This document shows, one piece after another, positions 25,807 to 34,834 of a DNA stretch of 64,000 nucleotides (position 1 is its first letter; every line of letters starts with the position of its first letter). The notes beneath the pieces are model-generated. The model made no database searches. It was given only the letters and a program-made list of their open reading frames with translations, and was not told where the DNA came from. The position numbers and the translations under genes are program-made. This DNA comes from Pseudoroseomonas cervicalis (GTDB lineage Bacteria; Pseudomonadota; Alphaproteobacteria; Acetobacterales; Acetobacteraceae). The stretch is taken from positions 2,637,501 through 2,701,500 of the forward strand of contig NZ_JAUTAJ010000004.1 of the NCBI RefSeq assembly GCF_030818485.1, in the 5' to 3' direction.

Positions 25807-28310
25807 GCGGAGACCTGTCGCCGATCGCCCGCCACCGCGCGCTGGAGGCGATCTGGGGCACGCCGCCGGGCTGGGGGCGGCTGGCGGCGGTGAACCATTC
25901 GGTGCTCGGCCTGCGCTTCATGGTCACGGCGGCGGTGTTCTTCGCCATCGGCGGCGTGCTGGCCATGCTGATCCGCGCGCAGCTGGCGCTGCCCGGCAAC
26001 GCCTTCATGGATGCCGGCCAGTACAACCAGGTCTTCACCATGCATGGCACGGTGATGATGTTCCTCTTCGCCATCCCGATGTTCGAGGGGCTGGCGCTCT
26101 ACCTGCTGCCGAAGATGCTGGGCGCGCGCGACCTCGCCTTCCCGCGCCTCTCCGCCTACGGCTACTGGTGCTATGTGCTGGGCGGCGGCTTCATCGTGCT
26201 GGCGATGCTGGCCGGCCTCGCCCCCGACAGCGGCTGGTTCATGTACACGCCGCTCTCCTCGGCCACCTACACGCCGGGCATCAATGCCGATGTCTGGCTG
26301 CTCGGCATCACCTTCGTCGAGATCTCGGCGATGGGCGCGGCGATCGAGCTGGTGGCGAGCATCCTGAAGCTGCGCGCGCCGGGCATGGCGCTGCGGCGCA
26401 TGCCGATCTTCGCCTGGTACATCCTGGTCACCGCCGGGATGATGGTGCTGGGCTTCCCGCCGCTGATCCTGGGCTCGCTCCTGCTGGAGGCGGAGCGCGC
26501 CTTCGGCCTGCCCTTCTTCGACCCGGAGCGCGGCGGCAGCCCGCTGCTGTGGCAGCACCTGTTCTGGCTGTTCGGCCATCCGGAGGTCTACATCATCTTC
26601 CTGCCGGCGGCGGGCACCATCTCCACCATTCTGCCGGTCTTCGCCCGCCACCGGCTGGTCGGCTACAACGGCATCGTGCTGGCGCTGATCGCCATGGGCT
26701 TCCTCAGCTTCGGGCTGTGGGTGCACCACATGTTCACCGTGGGCATCCCGCATATGGCGCTGGGCTTCTTCTCGGCGGCCTCGATGGCGGTGGCGATCCC
26801 GACCGCGGTGCAGGTCTTCGCCTGGCTGGCGACGCTGCTGAAGGGCAGGCCGCGGCTCGAACTGCCAATGCTCTACATCCTGGGCTTCTTCTTCGTCTTC
26901 ACCGCCGGCGGGCTGACCGGGGTGATGGTCGCCGTGGTGCCCTTCGACTGGCAGGTGCACGACACGCAGTTCATCGTCGCGCATCTGCACTATGTGCTGG
27001 TGGGCGGCTTCGTGCTGCCGATGATGGGCGCGGCCTATTACTGGATGCCGCTGATCAGCGGGCGGATGCCGGTCTTCCATCTCGGCCGCATCGCCTTCTG
27101 GCTGGTCTTCATCGGCTTCAACATGACCTTCCTGCTGATGCACCTGACCGGGCTGCGCGGCATGCCGCGCCGCGTCTACACCTACCCCGAGGGCATTGGC
27201 TGGGACTGGCTGAACCTGATCTCCTCGGTGGGCGGGTTCCTCACCGCCATCGGCTTCGCGCTCTTCGCCATCGACCTGCTGATGCAGCCGCGCTTCGGCC
27301 GCCACGCGCCGCGCAACCCCTGGGGCGCCACGCCGGAGACGGGCGGGCTGGAATGGGCCATGGCCCTGCCGCCGCCCAGCTACAACACCGCCAGCCTGCC
27401 GCCGGTGGCCAGCCGCACCCCGCTGGCCGGGCAGCCCGGCCTGGCGCGCGCGCTGGCCGCCGGCCGGCACTATCTGGCGGAGCCGCGCCAGGGCCGGATG
27501 GAGACGCTCGGCGTCGAAGTCAGCTCGGGCCGGGTGGACCAGCTGATCCTCCTGCCGAAACCCTCCTTCCTGCCGCTCTGGACCGGGCTCGCCACCGCGC
27601 TGGGCTTCGCCGGGCTGGTGCTGAAGCTGTACTGGCTGGCCGGGTTCGGCGCGCTGCTGGTGCTGCTCTGCGGCCTCGCCTGGTGCTGGAGCATGGGGCT
27701 GCGGCACGACCCCGCGCCGCTGCCGATCGGCCATGGCGAGAGCGCCATGCCGCACCCGGCCGCGCCCTCGCAGCCCGGGCTGTGGGCGATGGGGCTGCTG
27801 CTGCTGGGCGATTCGGCGATGTTCGGCGCGCTGATCTTCGGCGCGCTGTTCCTGTGGCTGGTGGCGCCGGGCTGGCCGCCGCCGCCGCTGCCCGGGGTGC
27901 CGCCGGCGCTGCTGCTGGCGGCGCTGGCCGGGCTGCTGGCCGCCCCCGCCGCCACCGCCCTGGCGCGGCGGCGCCTGGCGCGCGGCCGCGCCGGCACGGG
28001 CTGGATGGCGGCCTCCGCCCTGTGCGGCCTGCTGGCGACCGCGGCGCTGGCGGCGCTGCCCTGGCGGGCGGCGGCCGACTATACCGGCCATGCCCAGCCG
28101 GCGGTGCTGCTGGCGCTCTGCGCCTATGCCGGGCTGCATGCCGGGCTCGGCACCGTCATGGCCGGCTACAGCGCGGCGCGGGAGCGGGCGGGCTATGTCT
28201 CGGCGCTGCGCGACCTGGCGCCGCGCAACACCGGGCTGTGGCAGGGCTATACGGCGCTGGCCGGGCTGGCGGCGCTGGGCTTCTGGCTGCTCTGGGGCGG
28301 GATCGCATGA
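25803..28310 (+). CDS. ctaD: Cytochrome c oxidase subunit I fused to subunit III
   Basis: 835 residues. The subunit I part (to about 560) has the haem a ligand in FTMHGTVMMF, the A1-type GHPEVY (about 257-262, Glu of the D channel, Tyr cross-linked to CuB His), CuB histidines in WVHHMF, and the haem ligands HLHY. The C-terminal part (from about 645, PGLWAMGLLLLGDSAMFGALIFGALF) is a subunit III-like module with about five helices. It starts with TTG overlapping the coxB stop (TTGA), so it is translationally coupled. Such I-III fusions are known in caa3-type oxidases. Confidence 0.92.
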   Translation: MSGDLSPIARHRALEAIWGTPPGWGRLAAVNHSVLGLRFMVTAAVFFAIGGVLAMLIRAQLALPGNAFMDAGQYNQVFTMHGTVMMFLFAIPMFEGLALYLLPKMLGARDLAFPRLSAYGYWCYVLGGGFIVLAMLAGLAPDSGWFMYTPLSSATYTPGINADVWLLGITFVEISAMGAAIELVASILKLRAPGMALRRMPIFAWYILVTAGMMVLGFPPLILGSLLLEAERAFGLPFFDPERGGSPLLWQHLFWLFGHPEVYIIFLPAAGTISTILPVFARHRLVGYNGIVLALIAMGFLSFGLWVHHMFTVGIPHMALGFFSAASMAVAIPTAVQVFAWLATLLKGRPRLELPMLYILGFFFVFTAGGLTGVMVAVVPFDWQVHDTQFIVAHLHYVLVGGFVLPMMGAAYYWMPLISGRMPVFHLGRIAFWLVFIGFNMTFLLMHLTGLRGMPRRVYTYPEGIGWDWLNLISSVGGFLTAIGFALFAIDLLMQPRFGRHAPRNPWGATPETGGLEWAMALPPPSYNTASLPPVASRTPLAGQPGLARALAAGRHYLAEPRQGRMETLGVEVSSGRVDQLILLPKPSFLPLWTGLATALGFAGLVLKLYWLAGFGALLVLLCGLAWCWSMGLRHDPAPLPIGHGESAMPHPAAPSQPGLWAMGLLLLGDSAMFGALIFGALFLWLVAPGWPPPPLPGVPPALLLAALAGLLAAPAATALARRRLARGRAGTGWMAASALCGLLATAALAALPWRAAADYTGHAQPAVLLALCAYAGLHAGLGTVMAGYSAARERAGYVSALRDLAPRNTGLWQGYTALAGLAALGFWLLWGGIA

Positions 28311-28684
28311 TCGCCCGCCTCACCCGTGCTTTGCCGCGGGGCTGGGCGCGGCGCCTGCCCGGCGCGGCGCTGGCGACGCTGGCCTTCATCCTGTGGAGCC
28401 TGGCCTTCGTCGCGCTCTATGCCGCCGTCTCGGTCGGCTGCGCGGCGGGGTGGGAGGCGGTGCCGGTCGGCCCGGCCAGCCTGCAGCGGCTGGTGATGCT
28501 GGCGGTCTGGGCGCTGCATCTGGCGCTGCTCGGCCTGCTCGGCTGGGCCGCCTGGAGCGCCGAGCCGCTGGACGATGCCGAGCGCAGCTTCCGCCGCGTG
28601 GTCGGCTTCGGCGGCTGCGCGCTGGCGCTGGCGGCGACCTTCTGGACCGGGCTGCCGGTGCTCATGACCTCCAGCTGCGCGTGA
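28307..28684 (+). CDS. Small membrane protein of the caa3 oxidase operon
   Basis: 125 residues with three hydrophobic segments (about 22-45, 62-82, 98-118) and two or three Cys. Not assigned to a named family. The ATG overlaps the ctaD stop (ATGA), so it is coupled to the oxidase and probably helps assemble or stabilise it. The last 23 bp overlap the end of the opposite small gene. Confidence 0.65.
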   Translation: MIARLTRALPRGWARRLPGAALATLAFILWSLAFVALYAAVSVGCAAGWEAVPVGPASLQRLVMLAVWALHLALLGLLGWAAWSAEPLDDAERSFRRVVGFGGCALALAATFWTGLPVLMTSSCA

Positions 28685-28853
28685 GCTTCGCCGGGCGCTC
28701 CGGCCAGGACCGCGTCTCGCGCGGCGCTTCCAGCCGGTCGAGCAGCGCCTCGACATCCTCCTGCCGCAGCGGCAGGGGGGCGTCGCGCAGGGCGCGATGC
28801 GCCGCCATCAGCGCCACGAGCTGGACCGTGCCGCAGGACCGGTGATGGAACAT
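28662..28853 (-). CDS. Small hypothetical protein behind an iron-type palindrome
   Basis: 63 residues, not recognised: MFHHRSCGTVQLVALMAAHRALRDA at the N-terminus and a charged C-terminal half. No signal peptide. A good ribosome site (GGGAGAGG) precedes the ATG at 28853, and a palindrome of iron-regulator type lies 43 bp upstream, so expression probably responds to iron. Its 3' end overlaps the end of the convergent oxidase small protein. Confidence 0.55.
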   Translation of the reverse strand: MFHHRSCGTVQLVALMAAHRALRDAPLPLRQEDVEALLDRLEAPRETRSWPERPAKLTRSWRS

Positions 28854-28895
28854 GGTGGGCCTCTCCCCTCCGCTGAGGCCCGCATGCTGGCTTAG

Positions 28896-28912
28896 TTGAG
28901 AATAATTCTCAA
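28896..28912. promoter_or_regulatory. Iron-responsive-type palindrome (Fur or Irr/ICE-like)
   Basis: TTGAGAATAATTCTCAA is an almost perfect dyad, close to the alphaproteobacterial iron-control element pattern (TTTAGAAnnnTTCTAAA) and to Fur-type boxes. It lies 43 bp upstream of the minus-strand small gene (28853) and beyond the 3' end of cobC. The pattern match is seen; the regulator is inferred. Confidence 0.6.
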
Positions 28913-28936
28913 TATCAGAAAGCCGTGACCGGTGTC

Positions 28937-29941
28937 TCAGAGGAGGGCGCGTTGCAGCCGCTCCCAGGCGGCTTCGTCGGGCGGCAGGCCGAAGCGCAGC
29001 CAGCGCGGCCGGGCGGCGAAGGGCCGCACCAGGATGCCCTGGCGGCCCAGCCTGTCGTGCCAATGGCCAGCCTCGCCCTCCGCCAGCCGGAACAGATGCG
29101 TGCCGCCCAGCACGCGCAGCCCGGCGCGCTGCAGCAGCGCGTCCAGCCGCGCACCATCGGCGGCCAGCCGGGCGGCGGCGGCTGCCCGCCAGGGGGCGTC
29201 GGCCAGGGCGGCGCGGCCGATGGCCAGCGCCGGGCCCGACACCGCCCAGGGCCCGAGCGCCGCGCGGATCGCCGCCGCGCGCTGCGGCGCCGCCAGGGCG
29301 AAGCCCAGCCGCAGCCCGGCCAGGCCGTAGCTCTTGCCGAAGGAGCGCAGCAGGATCAGCGCCGGATGCGGCAGCAGCGGCGCCGCGCTGAGCGGGTCCG
29401 GCTCCAGATCGGCGAAGGCCTCATCCACCAGCAGCAGCCCGCCGCGCGCCGCCATGGCATCGGCCAGCGCGCCGATCTCCGCGCGCGACAGGCGGCGGCC
29501 ATCCGGGTTGTTGGGGTTGCAGAGCAGGGCGGCGGGCGCTTCGGCCAGGGCGGCCGCATCCGCCACCTCCTCCACCACCGTGCCCGCGGCGCGCCAGCAG
29601 GCGGCGTGCTCGGCATAGGTGGGGCCGAGGATCGCCAGGCGCGGCAGCGGGAAGAGGCGCGGCAGCAGCTGGATCAGCAGCTGCGTGCCGGGGGCGGCGG
29701 CGACCATGTCGGGGCTGGCGGCGCCATAGGCGGCGGCGGCGGCGGCGCGCAGCGCGGCCTCCTCCTCCGGCTCCGGCAGGCGGGCCCAGGCCGCCGCCGG
29801 CAGGGGCGGCACCGGCCAGGGGATCGGGTTGATGCCGGTGGAGAGGTCGATGAAGGGCTCCGGCGCGCCGGCGAAGCGCGCCCGCGCGGCGCCGAGGCGG
29901 CCGCCATGTTCCAACCCTGCTGCCGCCATGCTAGCCGGCAT
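28937..29941 (-). CDS. cobC: Threonine-phosphate decarboxylase / cobalamin aminotransferase-fold protein
   Basis: PLP enzyme of aminotransferase fold; family members decarboxylate L-threonine phosphate to give the (R)-1-aminopropan-2-ol phosphate arm of cobalamin. 334 residues. Family features are LEHGGRLGAARARF near the start, FIDLSTGINPIPWPVP, LCNPNNPDGR, VDEAFADLEP and the PLP lysine in LRSFGKSYGLAGLRLG. The ATG at 29941 has GGAAGGAG upstream. It is divergent from cobD with only 23 bp between start codons, so both promoters must overlap or lie within coding DNA. Confidence 0.9.
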   Translation of the reverse strand: MPASMAAAGLEHGGRLGAARARFAGAPEPFIDLSTGINPIPWPVPPLPAAAWARLPEPEEEAALRAAAAAAYGAASPDMVAAAPGTQLLIQLLPRLFPLPRLAILGPTYAEHAACWRAAGTVVEEVADAAALAEAPAALLCNPNNPDGRRLSRAEIGALADAMAARGGLLLVDEAFADLEPDPLSAAPLLPHPALILLRSFGKSYGLAGLRLGFALAAPQRAAAIRAALGPWAVSGPALAIGRAALADAPWRAAAAARLAADGARLDALLQRAGLRVLGGTHLFRLAEGEAGHWHDRLGRQGILVRPFAARPRWLRFGLPPDEAAWERLQRALL

Positions 29942-29964
29942 GCCCTCTCCTTCCCGCGCTGGCG

Positions 29965-30957
29965 ATGGCATATTTGCACACCCCCCTGCTGATCCTGCTC
30001 GGCGCGCTGCTGGCCGAGGCCGCCTTCGGCTACCCCAAAGCGCTGTATGCCACCATCCGGCATCCGGTGGTGTGGATGGGCGGGCTGATCGCGGCGCTGG
30101 AGCGGCGGCTGAATGTTCTTTCGGTGCCCTTCGCCGCGCGGCGGCGGCGGGGCGTGCTGGGGCTGCTGCTCCTGCTGCTGGCGGTGGGCGTGCCCACGAC
30201 AGCGTTGCAGCTCGGCCTGCTGGCGCTGCTGCCCTGGGGCCTGGCGGTCGGGCTGCTGGCGCTGCTGGCCGCCACATTGCCGGCGCAGCGCAGCCTGTAC
30301 GAGCATGTGGCCGCCGTGGCCGATGCGCTGGAGGGGCCGGGCGATGCGGCCGCGCGGCTGGCGGCGGGGCAGCGCGCCGTGTCGATGATCGTCGGCCGCG
30401 ACACTGCCGTCCTGGACGAGGCCGGGGTGGTGCGCGCCGCCATCGAGAGCCTGGCGGAGAATTTCTCCGACGGGGTGGTCGCACCCTCCGTCTGGTGCGG
30501 CGTGGCCGGTTTGCCGGGAATCGCGCTGTACAAGGCGATCAACACCGCCGACAGCATGGTGGGCCACCGCAATGAGCGCTACGGCGCCTATGGCTGGGCA
30601 TCGGCGCGGCTGGATGACATCGTGAACCTGCCGGCCTCCCGCCTCGCTGCCCTGTGGATCGGGCTGGCGGCGCTGCTGCTGCCGGGGGCGGATGCGCGCG
30701 GGGCGTGGCGCGCCGTGTGGCGCGATGCGCGGCGCCACCGCTCCCCCAATGCCGGCTGGCCGGAGGCGGCGATGGCCGGCGCGCTCGGCCTGCGCCTGGC
30801 CGGCCCCCGCATCTATGGCGCCGTGCGGGTCGAGGACCATTGGATGGGCGATGGCCGCGCCGCCGCGACCCCGGCCGACCTCCGCCGCGCGCTGCGCCTC
30901 TACCGCCTCGCCTGCTCCCTTCCCTTCTTTTTTCTGGCTGCCGCCGTCCTGTGGTGA
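29965..30957 (+). CDS. cobD: Adenosylcobinamide-phosphate synthase (CbiB/CobD)
   Basis: Membrane enzyme that attaches the aminopropanol arm to adenosylcobyric acid. 330 residues with several hydrophobic segments. Conserved motifs include HPVVWMGGLIAALERRLN, AVSMIVGRDTAVLDEAGVVRAAIESLAEN, NTADSMVGHRNERYGAYGWASARLDD and RSPNAGWPEAAMAGALG. Its last ten residues (FFFLAAAVLW) are encoded by a degenerate repeat core, so the repeat supplies the stop region. Confidence 0.93.
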   Translation: MAYLHTPLLILLGALLAEAAFGYPKALYATIRHPVVWMGGLIAALERRLNVLSVPFAARRRRGVLGLLLLLLAVGVPTTALQLGLLALLPWGLAVGLLALLAATLPAQRSLYEHVAAVADALEGPGDAAARLAAGQRAVSMIVGRDTAVLDEAGVVRAAIESLAENFSDGVVAPSVWCGVAGLPGIALYKAINTADSMVGHRNERYGAYGWASARLDDIVNLPASRLAALWIGLAALLLPGADARGAWRAVWRDARRHRSPNAGWPEAAMAGALGLRLAGPRIYGAVRVEDHWMGDGRAAATPADLRRALRLYRLACSLPFFFLAAAVLW

Positions 30958-30970
30958 GGCGGGACGCTGC
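30928..30970 (+). repeat. Degenerate copy of the cobalamin-region repeat covering the cobD stop
   Basis: TTTCTGGCTGCCGCCGTC followed at the usual spacing by GCGGGACGC matches the core of the six good copies (which read TTTCAGGCTGCCGCCGTC). The cobD stop codon lies between the two blocks. The AT-rich arms are missing or reduced to CTTCTTTTTT. Confidence 0.55.
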
Positions 30971-31430
30971 GTTGGGGCGGGGCGCGGGCTGACAGGGGTC
31001 AGCCATGGCGCTGTTGCCAGGCTGTGGCTGCATGGAACGCGGCCGGGCCGGTGCGGGGGGTGGCCGTGCAGCGACCCCGTCGCGGCCCTGACCGGCAGCT
31101 GGCAGAGAAAAGATGGGGGTCTGGGGGAATTCATTCCCCCAGCCTGCCAGCACTTTCCCCAAAGAAGATTTTTCTTAGTCCTATATTATTTCAAATATAA
31201 GCTAAGTAAATTTTACATAAATCCGCGACCGCCGAGAATCTCCCGAGATTGGCGACGAAACTTTCGCCCGAATCGCATCTCCATGCCTCGCCAGGACTTG
31301 ATTTTCGCGGCGCAGCATCGCAGCTTGGTCTCTCAACAACCGCCAGAGAGTGCATCCGCCCGCGGCCATTGCCGCTTTTCGACACAGAGCGCGGCCGCGT
31401 CCGGCCGCCCCAAGAACGGAGGGCCCTTCC
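30971..31430. other. Gene-free region upstream of gpsA with an AT-rich tract
   Basis: No credible gene. Contents: an inverted copy of an 18-bp repeat (31084-31101, GGCCCTGACCGGCAGCTG) also found twice at 34835-34879; a perfect dyad CTGGGGGAAT / ATTCCCCCAG (31121-31142); and a strikingly AT-rich tract at about 31155-31225 (including TATATTATTTCAAATATA) in otherwise GC-rich DNA. The tract is the most likely promoter region of the gpsA operon. Confidence 0.5.
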
Positions 31431-32561
31431 GTGCTTCCCAACGGATCCGCCACCCGGGACATCGCGTTCCACGACCCCGCCCCGTATCACCGCGTCGCCG
31501 TCATCGGCGGGGGTGCCTGGGGCACCGCCCTGGCGCTGGCCGCGCAGCGCTCCGGCCGCCGCACCAGCCTCTGGGTGCGCGAGGCCGAGGCCATCGCCCA
31601 GATCGCCCGCACCGGGCGCAATCCCTTCCTGCCCGATCACGCCATTCCGCCGGCCATCGCCACCACCGCCGACCTCGCCGCCGCGCTGCGCGGTGCGGAG
31701 CTGGCCGTGCTGGTGGTGCCGTCGCAGCATCTGCGCGGCATCGCGGCGCGGGTCGAGCGGCTGCTGCCGGATGGCGTGCCGGTGGTGCTCTGCGCCAAGG
31801 GGATCGAGGCCGATAGCGGCGCGCTGATGACGCAGGTCATCGCCGAGGAGATGCCGGGCCGCCCGCAGGCCGTGCTCTCCGGCCCGAGCTTCGCCGCCGA
31901 GGTGGCGGAGGACCAGCCGACCGCCGTCACCATCGCCGCCGCCCCTGGCCCGGACGGGATCTTCGCCGAGGGCCATCACGCGGCGCGCATCGCGGTGAGC
32001 TTCGCCAGCCGGCATTTCCGCCCCTACCTGTCCGACGACCCGGTGGGGGTCGAGGTCAGCGGCGCGGTGAAGAACGTGCTGGCCATCGCCTCCGGCGTGA
32101 TCGATGGGCGCGGCCTCGGCGCCAATCCGCGCGCGGCGCTGCTGGCGCGCGGGCTCGCCGAGATCAGCCGGCTGGCCACGGCGCTCGGCGGCCGGGCCGA
32201 GACGGTGCTGGGCCTGTCGGGCGCGGGGGATGTGATGCTCACCTGCTCCTCCACCCAGTCGCGCAATTTCTCCTTCGGCCAGGCGCTGGGCGCCGGCCGC
32301 GCGCCGCGGACGGCGCAGGGCGCGGTGGTGGAGGGGGTGGCCAATGCGCGCTCCGTCCTGGCGCTGGCCCAGCGCCTCGGCGTCGCCATGCCGATCTGCG
32401 AGGCGGTGGACCGCGTCGTGCATCATGGCCTGCCGGTGGAGCGCGCCATCGCCGCCCTGCTGACCGGCCCGCTGCGCGCCGAGCCGCGGGGCCTGGAGCA
32501 CCGCGCCAGCATCGCGCATCCGGCGCTCGCCACGCCGCGGCGGGAGCGCGTCTTCGCATGA
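31431..32561 (+). CDS. gpsA: NAD(P)H-dependent glycerol-3-phosphate dehydrogenase
   Basis: Reduces dihydroxyacetone phosphate to sn-glycerol 3-phosphate. 376 residues including a roughly 20-residue N-terminal extension. The nucleotide motif VAVIGGGAWGTALA, then VVPSQHLR, LSGPSFAAEVAEDQPTA, the catalytic lysine in SGAVKNVLAIASGVIDG, and GLSGAGDVMLTCSS are intact. The GTG start is chosen because AACGGAGG lies just upstream. It overlaps the next gene by 4 bp. Here glycerol 3-phosphate is likely meant for the synthase two genes downstream, as well as for phospholipids. Confidence 0.93.
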   Translation: MLPNGSATRDIAFHDPAPYHRVAVIGGGAWGTALALAAQRSGRRTSLWVREAEAIAQIARTGRNPFLPDHAIPPAIATTADLAAALRGAELAVLVVPSQHLRGIAARVERLLPDGVPVVLCAKGIEADSGALMTQVIAEEMPGRPQAVLSGPSFAAEVAEDQPTAVTIAAAPGPDGIFAEGHHAARIAVSFASRHFRPYLSDDPVGVEVSGAVKNVLAIASGVIDGRGLGANPRAALLARGLAEISRLATALGGRAETVLGLSGAGDVMLTCSSTQSRNFSFGQALGAGRAPRTAQGAVVEGVANARSVLALAQRLGVAMPICEAVDRVVHHGLPVERAIAALLTGPLRAEPRGLEHRASIAHPALATPRRERVFA

Positions 32562-33313
32562 GGGGCGCCGCACAGACCCATCCGCTGAACCTGGTGCTGG
32601 CGACGGATCTCGACGGCACCTTCCTCGGCGGCAGCACGGCGCAGCGCCGCGCGCTGTATGAGCAGATCAACAGCCGCGACGATGTGCTGCTGGTCTTCGT
32701 CACGGGGCGCGACCGCGATTTCATCCGCGCCCTGCTGCGCGAGCCGGGCATGCCGCAGCCGCGCTACGTCATCGGCGATGTCGGCACCTCGGTCTTCGAT
32801 GGGGAGACGCTGGCGCCGATCCCGACGCTGGAGGCGGAGATCGCGGCGCGCTGGAACAATGCCGGCGCGCGCCTGGCGGCGCTGCTGCAGGGCGAGCCCG
32901 GGCTGCGGCTGCAGCCCACCCCGTTCCGCCACCGCCTCAGCTACTATTACGACCCGGCGCTGCTGCAGGATTCCACGCTGCGCAAGGTCGAGGCGGAGGG
33001 GTTCGACGTGCTGACCTCGGCCGACACCTATCTCGACGTGCTGCCGCGCGGCATCGCCAAGGGGCCGACGCTGCTGCGCCTGGTGCAGGCGCTGGGCCTG
33101 CCGGCCGGGCGCGTGCTGACCGCGGGCGACACGATGAACGATTTGTCGCTGTTCCAGACCGGGCTGAAGGGCGTCGCCGTCGGCAATTCCGAGCCGCGGC
33201 TGCTGGAAGCGCTGCGCGACTGGCCCGAGACCTACCGTTCCGCCCTTCCGGGCGCCGCCGGCATCCTCGATGCCATCCGCCATTTTTCCCTGTTGCCGGA
33301 GGCCGTGGCATGA
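32558..33313 (+). CDS. HAD-family phosphatase (sucrose-phosphate-phosphatase-like), probable glucosylglycerol-phosphate phosphatase
   Basis: 251 residues. HAD motif I is ATDLDGTFLGG (nucleophile Asp near residue 17), motif II is FVTGR, and motif IV is AGDTMNDLSLF, with a Cap-II region between, as in sucrose-phosphate phosphatase. Its position between gpsA and a GT20 synthase of the glucosylglycerol-phosphate synthase type (4-bp overlaps on both sides) argues that it removes phosphate from glucosylglycerol phosphate. In some gammaproteobacteria a related HAD domain is fused to that synthase. Activity is inference. Confidence 0.78.
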   Translation: MRGAAQTHPLNLVLATDLDGTFLGGSTAQRRALYEQINSRDDVLLVFVTGRDRDFIRALLREPGMPQPRYVIGDVGTSVFDGETLAPIPTLEAEIAARWNNAGARLAALLQGEPGLRLQPTPFRHRLSYYYDPALLQDSTLRKVEAEGFDVLTSADTYLDVLPRGIAKGPTLLRLVQALGLPAGRVLTAGDTMNDLSLFQTGLKGVAVGNSEPRLLEALRDWPETYRSALPGAAGILDAIRHFSLLPEAVA

Positions 33314-34833
33314 GCACCGAGACCCCGAAATCCTCCCTCGTCATCGTCTATCACCGCCAGCCCTATGAGGAGGCGGTGGAGAACGGGCAGACGGTGTTCC
33401 GCCCGAACCGCAGCCCGAACGGCATCGTGCCGACGCTGAAATCCTTCTTCCGCCGCACCGCGCCCGGCGCCGGCGCCTGGGTGGCGTGGAAGCTGGCGAA
33501 GCCCGGCGAGAGCTTCGAGCGCGCCGTGCATATCGATGACGAGAATGGCGGCTACACCGTCTCCCGCCTCGGGCTGACGGCCGAGGAAGTGGAGAGCTTC
33601 TACCACGTCACCTCGAAGGAGGCGCTGTGGCCGGTGCTGCATTCCTTCCCGTCGCTGTTCCACTACGACAATGCCGATTGGGACACTTTCCGCGCGGTCA
33701 ACCGGAAGTTCGCGGAAGCCGCCGCCGCCCAGGCCGAGGATGACGCCGTCATCTGGGTTCATGACTACAATCTGTGGCTGGTGCCGGCCTATCTGCGGCA
33801 GCTGAAGCCGCGCGCGCGCATCGCCTTCTTCCACCACACGCCCTTCCCGGCGCCGGATGTCTTCAACATCCTGCCCTGGCGGCAGGAGATCCTGGACAGC
33901 CTGCTGGATTGCGACAGCGTGGGCTTCCACACGCCGCGCTACGCCGCGAATTTCGCGGCGCTGGCCCGCGCGCTGGGCGGCGCGGAGCTGGTGGAGGAGG
34001 CCCCGGTGCCGGCCGCCTTCGGCGCGCCCGGCCAGGCGCTGTCCGAGCCGACCATGCCGACCCTGCTGCGCGCCGGCGGCCGCGCTGTGCGCATCGACAC
34101 CGCCCCCGTCGGCACCGATGCCGCGCTGATCGCCGATGTGGTGCGGCGCCCGGAGAACCGCGCCATCCAGCGGGAGATCCGCGACGGGCTCTCCGGCCGC
34201 CGCATGATCATGGCCGTCGGCCGCACCGACTACACCAAGGGCATGATCGAGGCGCTGCAGGGCTTCGAGCGCCTGCTGGAACGCCGCCCCGAGCTGGTGG
34301 GGGAGGTGAAGCTGGTCGCCACCTCGGTCCGCGCCGCGGCGCAGATGAAGGTCTATGAGGACACGCAGCGCGACATCGAGGCGCTGGCCGGCCGCATCAA
34401 TGGCCGCTTCTCCCGCCTCGACTGGACGCCGGTGGTGCTGTTCAGCAACTCCATCCCCTTCGAGACGCTGCTGGCCTACTACAATGTCGCCGATCTCTGC
34501 CTGACCACGCCGCTGCGCGACGGGCTGAACCTGGTGGCCAAGGAATATGTCGCCGCCAAGCAGGGCCAGCCCGGCGCGCTGGTGCTCTCGGAATTCGCCG
34601 GCTGCGCCGTCGAGCTGCCGGATGCGGTGATGACCAACCCCTATTCCAAGCGCAACCTCGACCGCGCGCTGGACGAGGCGCTGGACATGAAGCAGGCCGA
34701 GGCCATCGCCCGCATGGAGCGCATGGGCCGCGCGGTGCAGGAGGGCGATATCAGCCTGTGGACCGACCACATCTTCGCGGAGTTCGAGGCGATCGGCTTC
34801 CGCCCCCCCGCCCCCCTCTCCGCCGCCGCCTAG
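33310..34833 (+). CDS. ggpS: Glucosylglycerol-phosphate synthase (GT20 family)
   Basis: 507 residues of glycosyltransferase family 20, the trehalose-6-phosphate synthase family. However, the N-terminus is [20 protein letters not shown] followed by [11 protein letters not shown], as in glucosylglycerol-phosphate synthases, not the SNR...GGL start of OtsA. Other conserved parts are [45 protein letters not shown] and [18 protein letters not shown]. The product would be a salt-protective compatible solute made from ADP-glucose and glycerol 3-phosphate. The upstream gpsA supports this. Trehalose-6-phosphate synthase remains the main alternative. Confidence 0.8.
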   Translation: MSTETPKSSLVIVYHRQPYEEAVENGQTVFRPNRSPNGIVPTLKSFFRRTAPGAGAWVAWKLAKPGESFERAVHIDDENGGYTVSRLGLTAEEVESFYHVTSKEALWPVLHSFPSLFHYDNADWDTFRAVNRKFAEAAAAQAEDDAVIWVHDYNLWLVPAYLRQLKPRARIAFFHHTPFPAPDVFNILPWRQEILDSLLDCDSVGFHTPRYAANFAALARALGGAELVEEAPVPAAFGAPGQALSEPTMPTLLRAGGRAVRIDTAPVGTDAALIADVVRRPENRAIQREIRDGLSGRRMIMAVGRTDYTKGMIEALQGFERLLERRPELVGEVKLVATSVRAAAQMKVYEDTQRDIEALAGRINGRFSRLDWTPVVLFSNSIPFETLLAYYNVADLCLTTPLRDGLNLVAKEYVAAKQGQPGALVLSEFAGCAVELPDAVMTNPYSKRNLDRALDEALDMKQAEAIARMERMGRAVQEGDISLWTDHIFAEFEAIGFRPPAPLSAAA

Positions 34834-34834
34834 T

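Noticed and set aside
30539..31162. Minus-strand open frames across the cobD end and the following gap
   Set aside because: Arginine/alanine/proline-rich shadow frames with no ribosome site and no recognisable domain.
33310..34833. Annotation as trehalose-6-phosphate synthase (otsA)
   Set aside because: GT20 family is right, but the N-terminus ([19 protein letters not shown]) and the gpsA/HAD neighbours fit glucosylglycerol-phosphate synthase better. Kept as an alternative in the entry.
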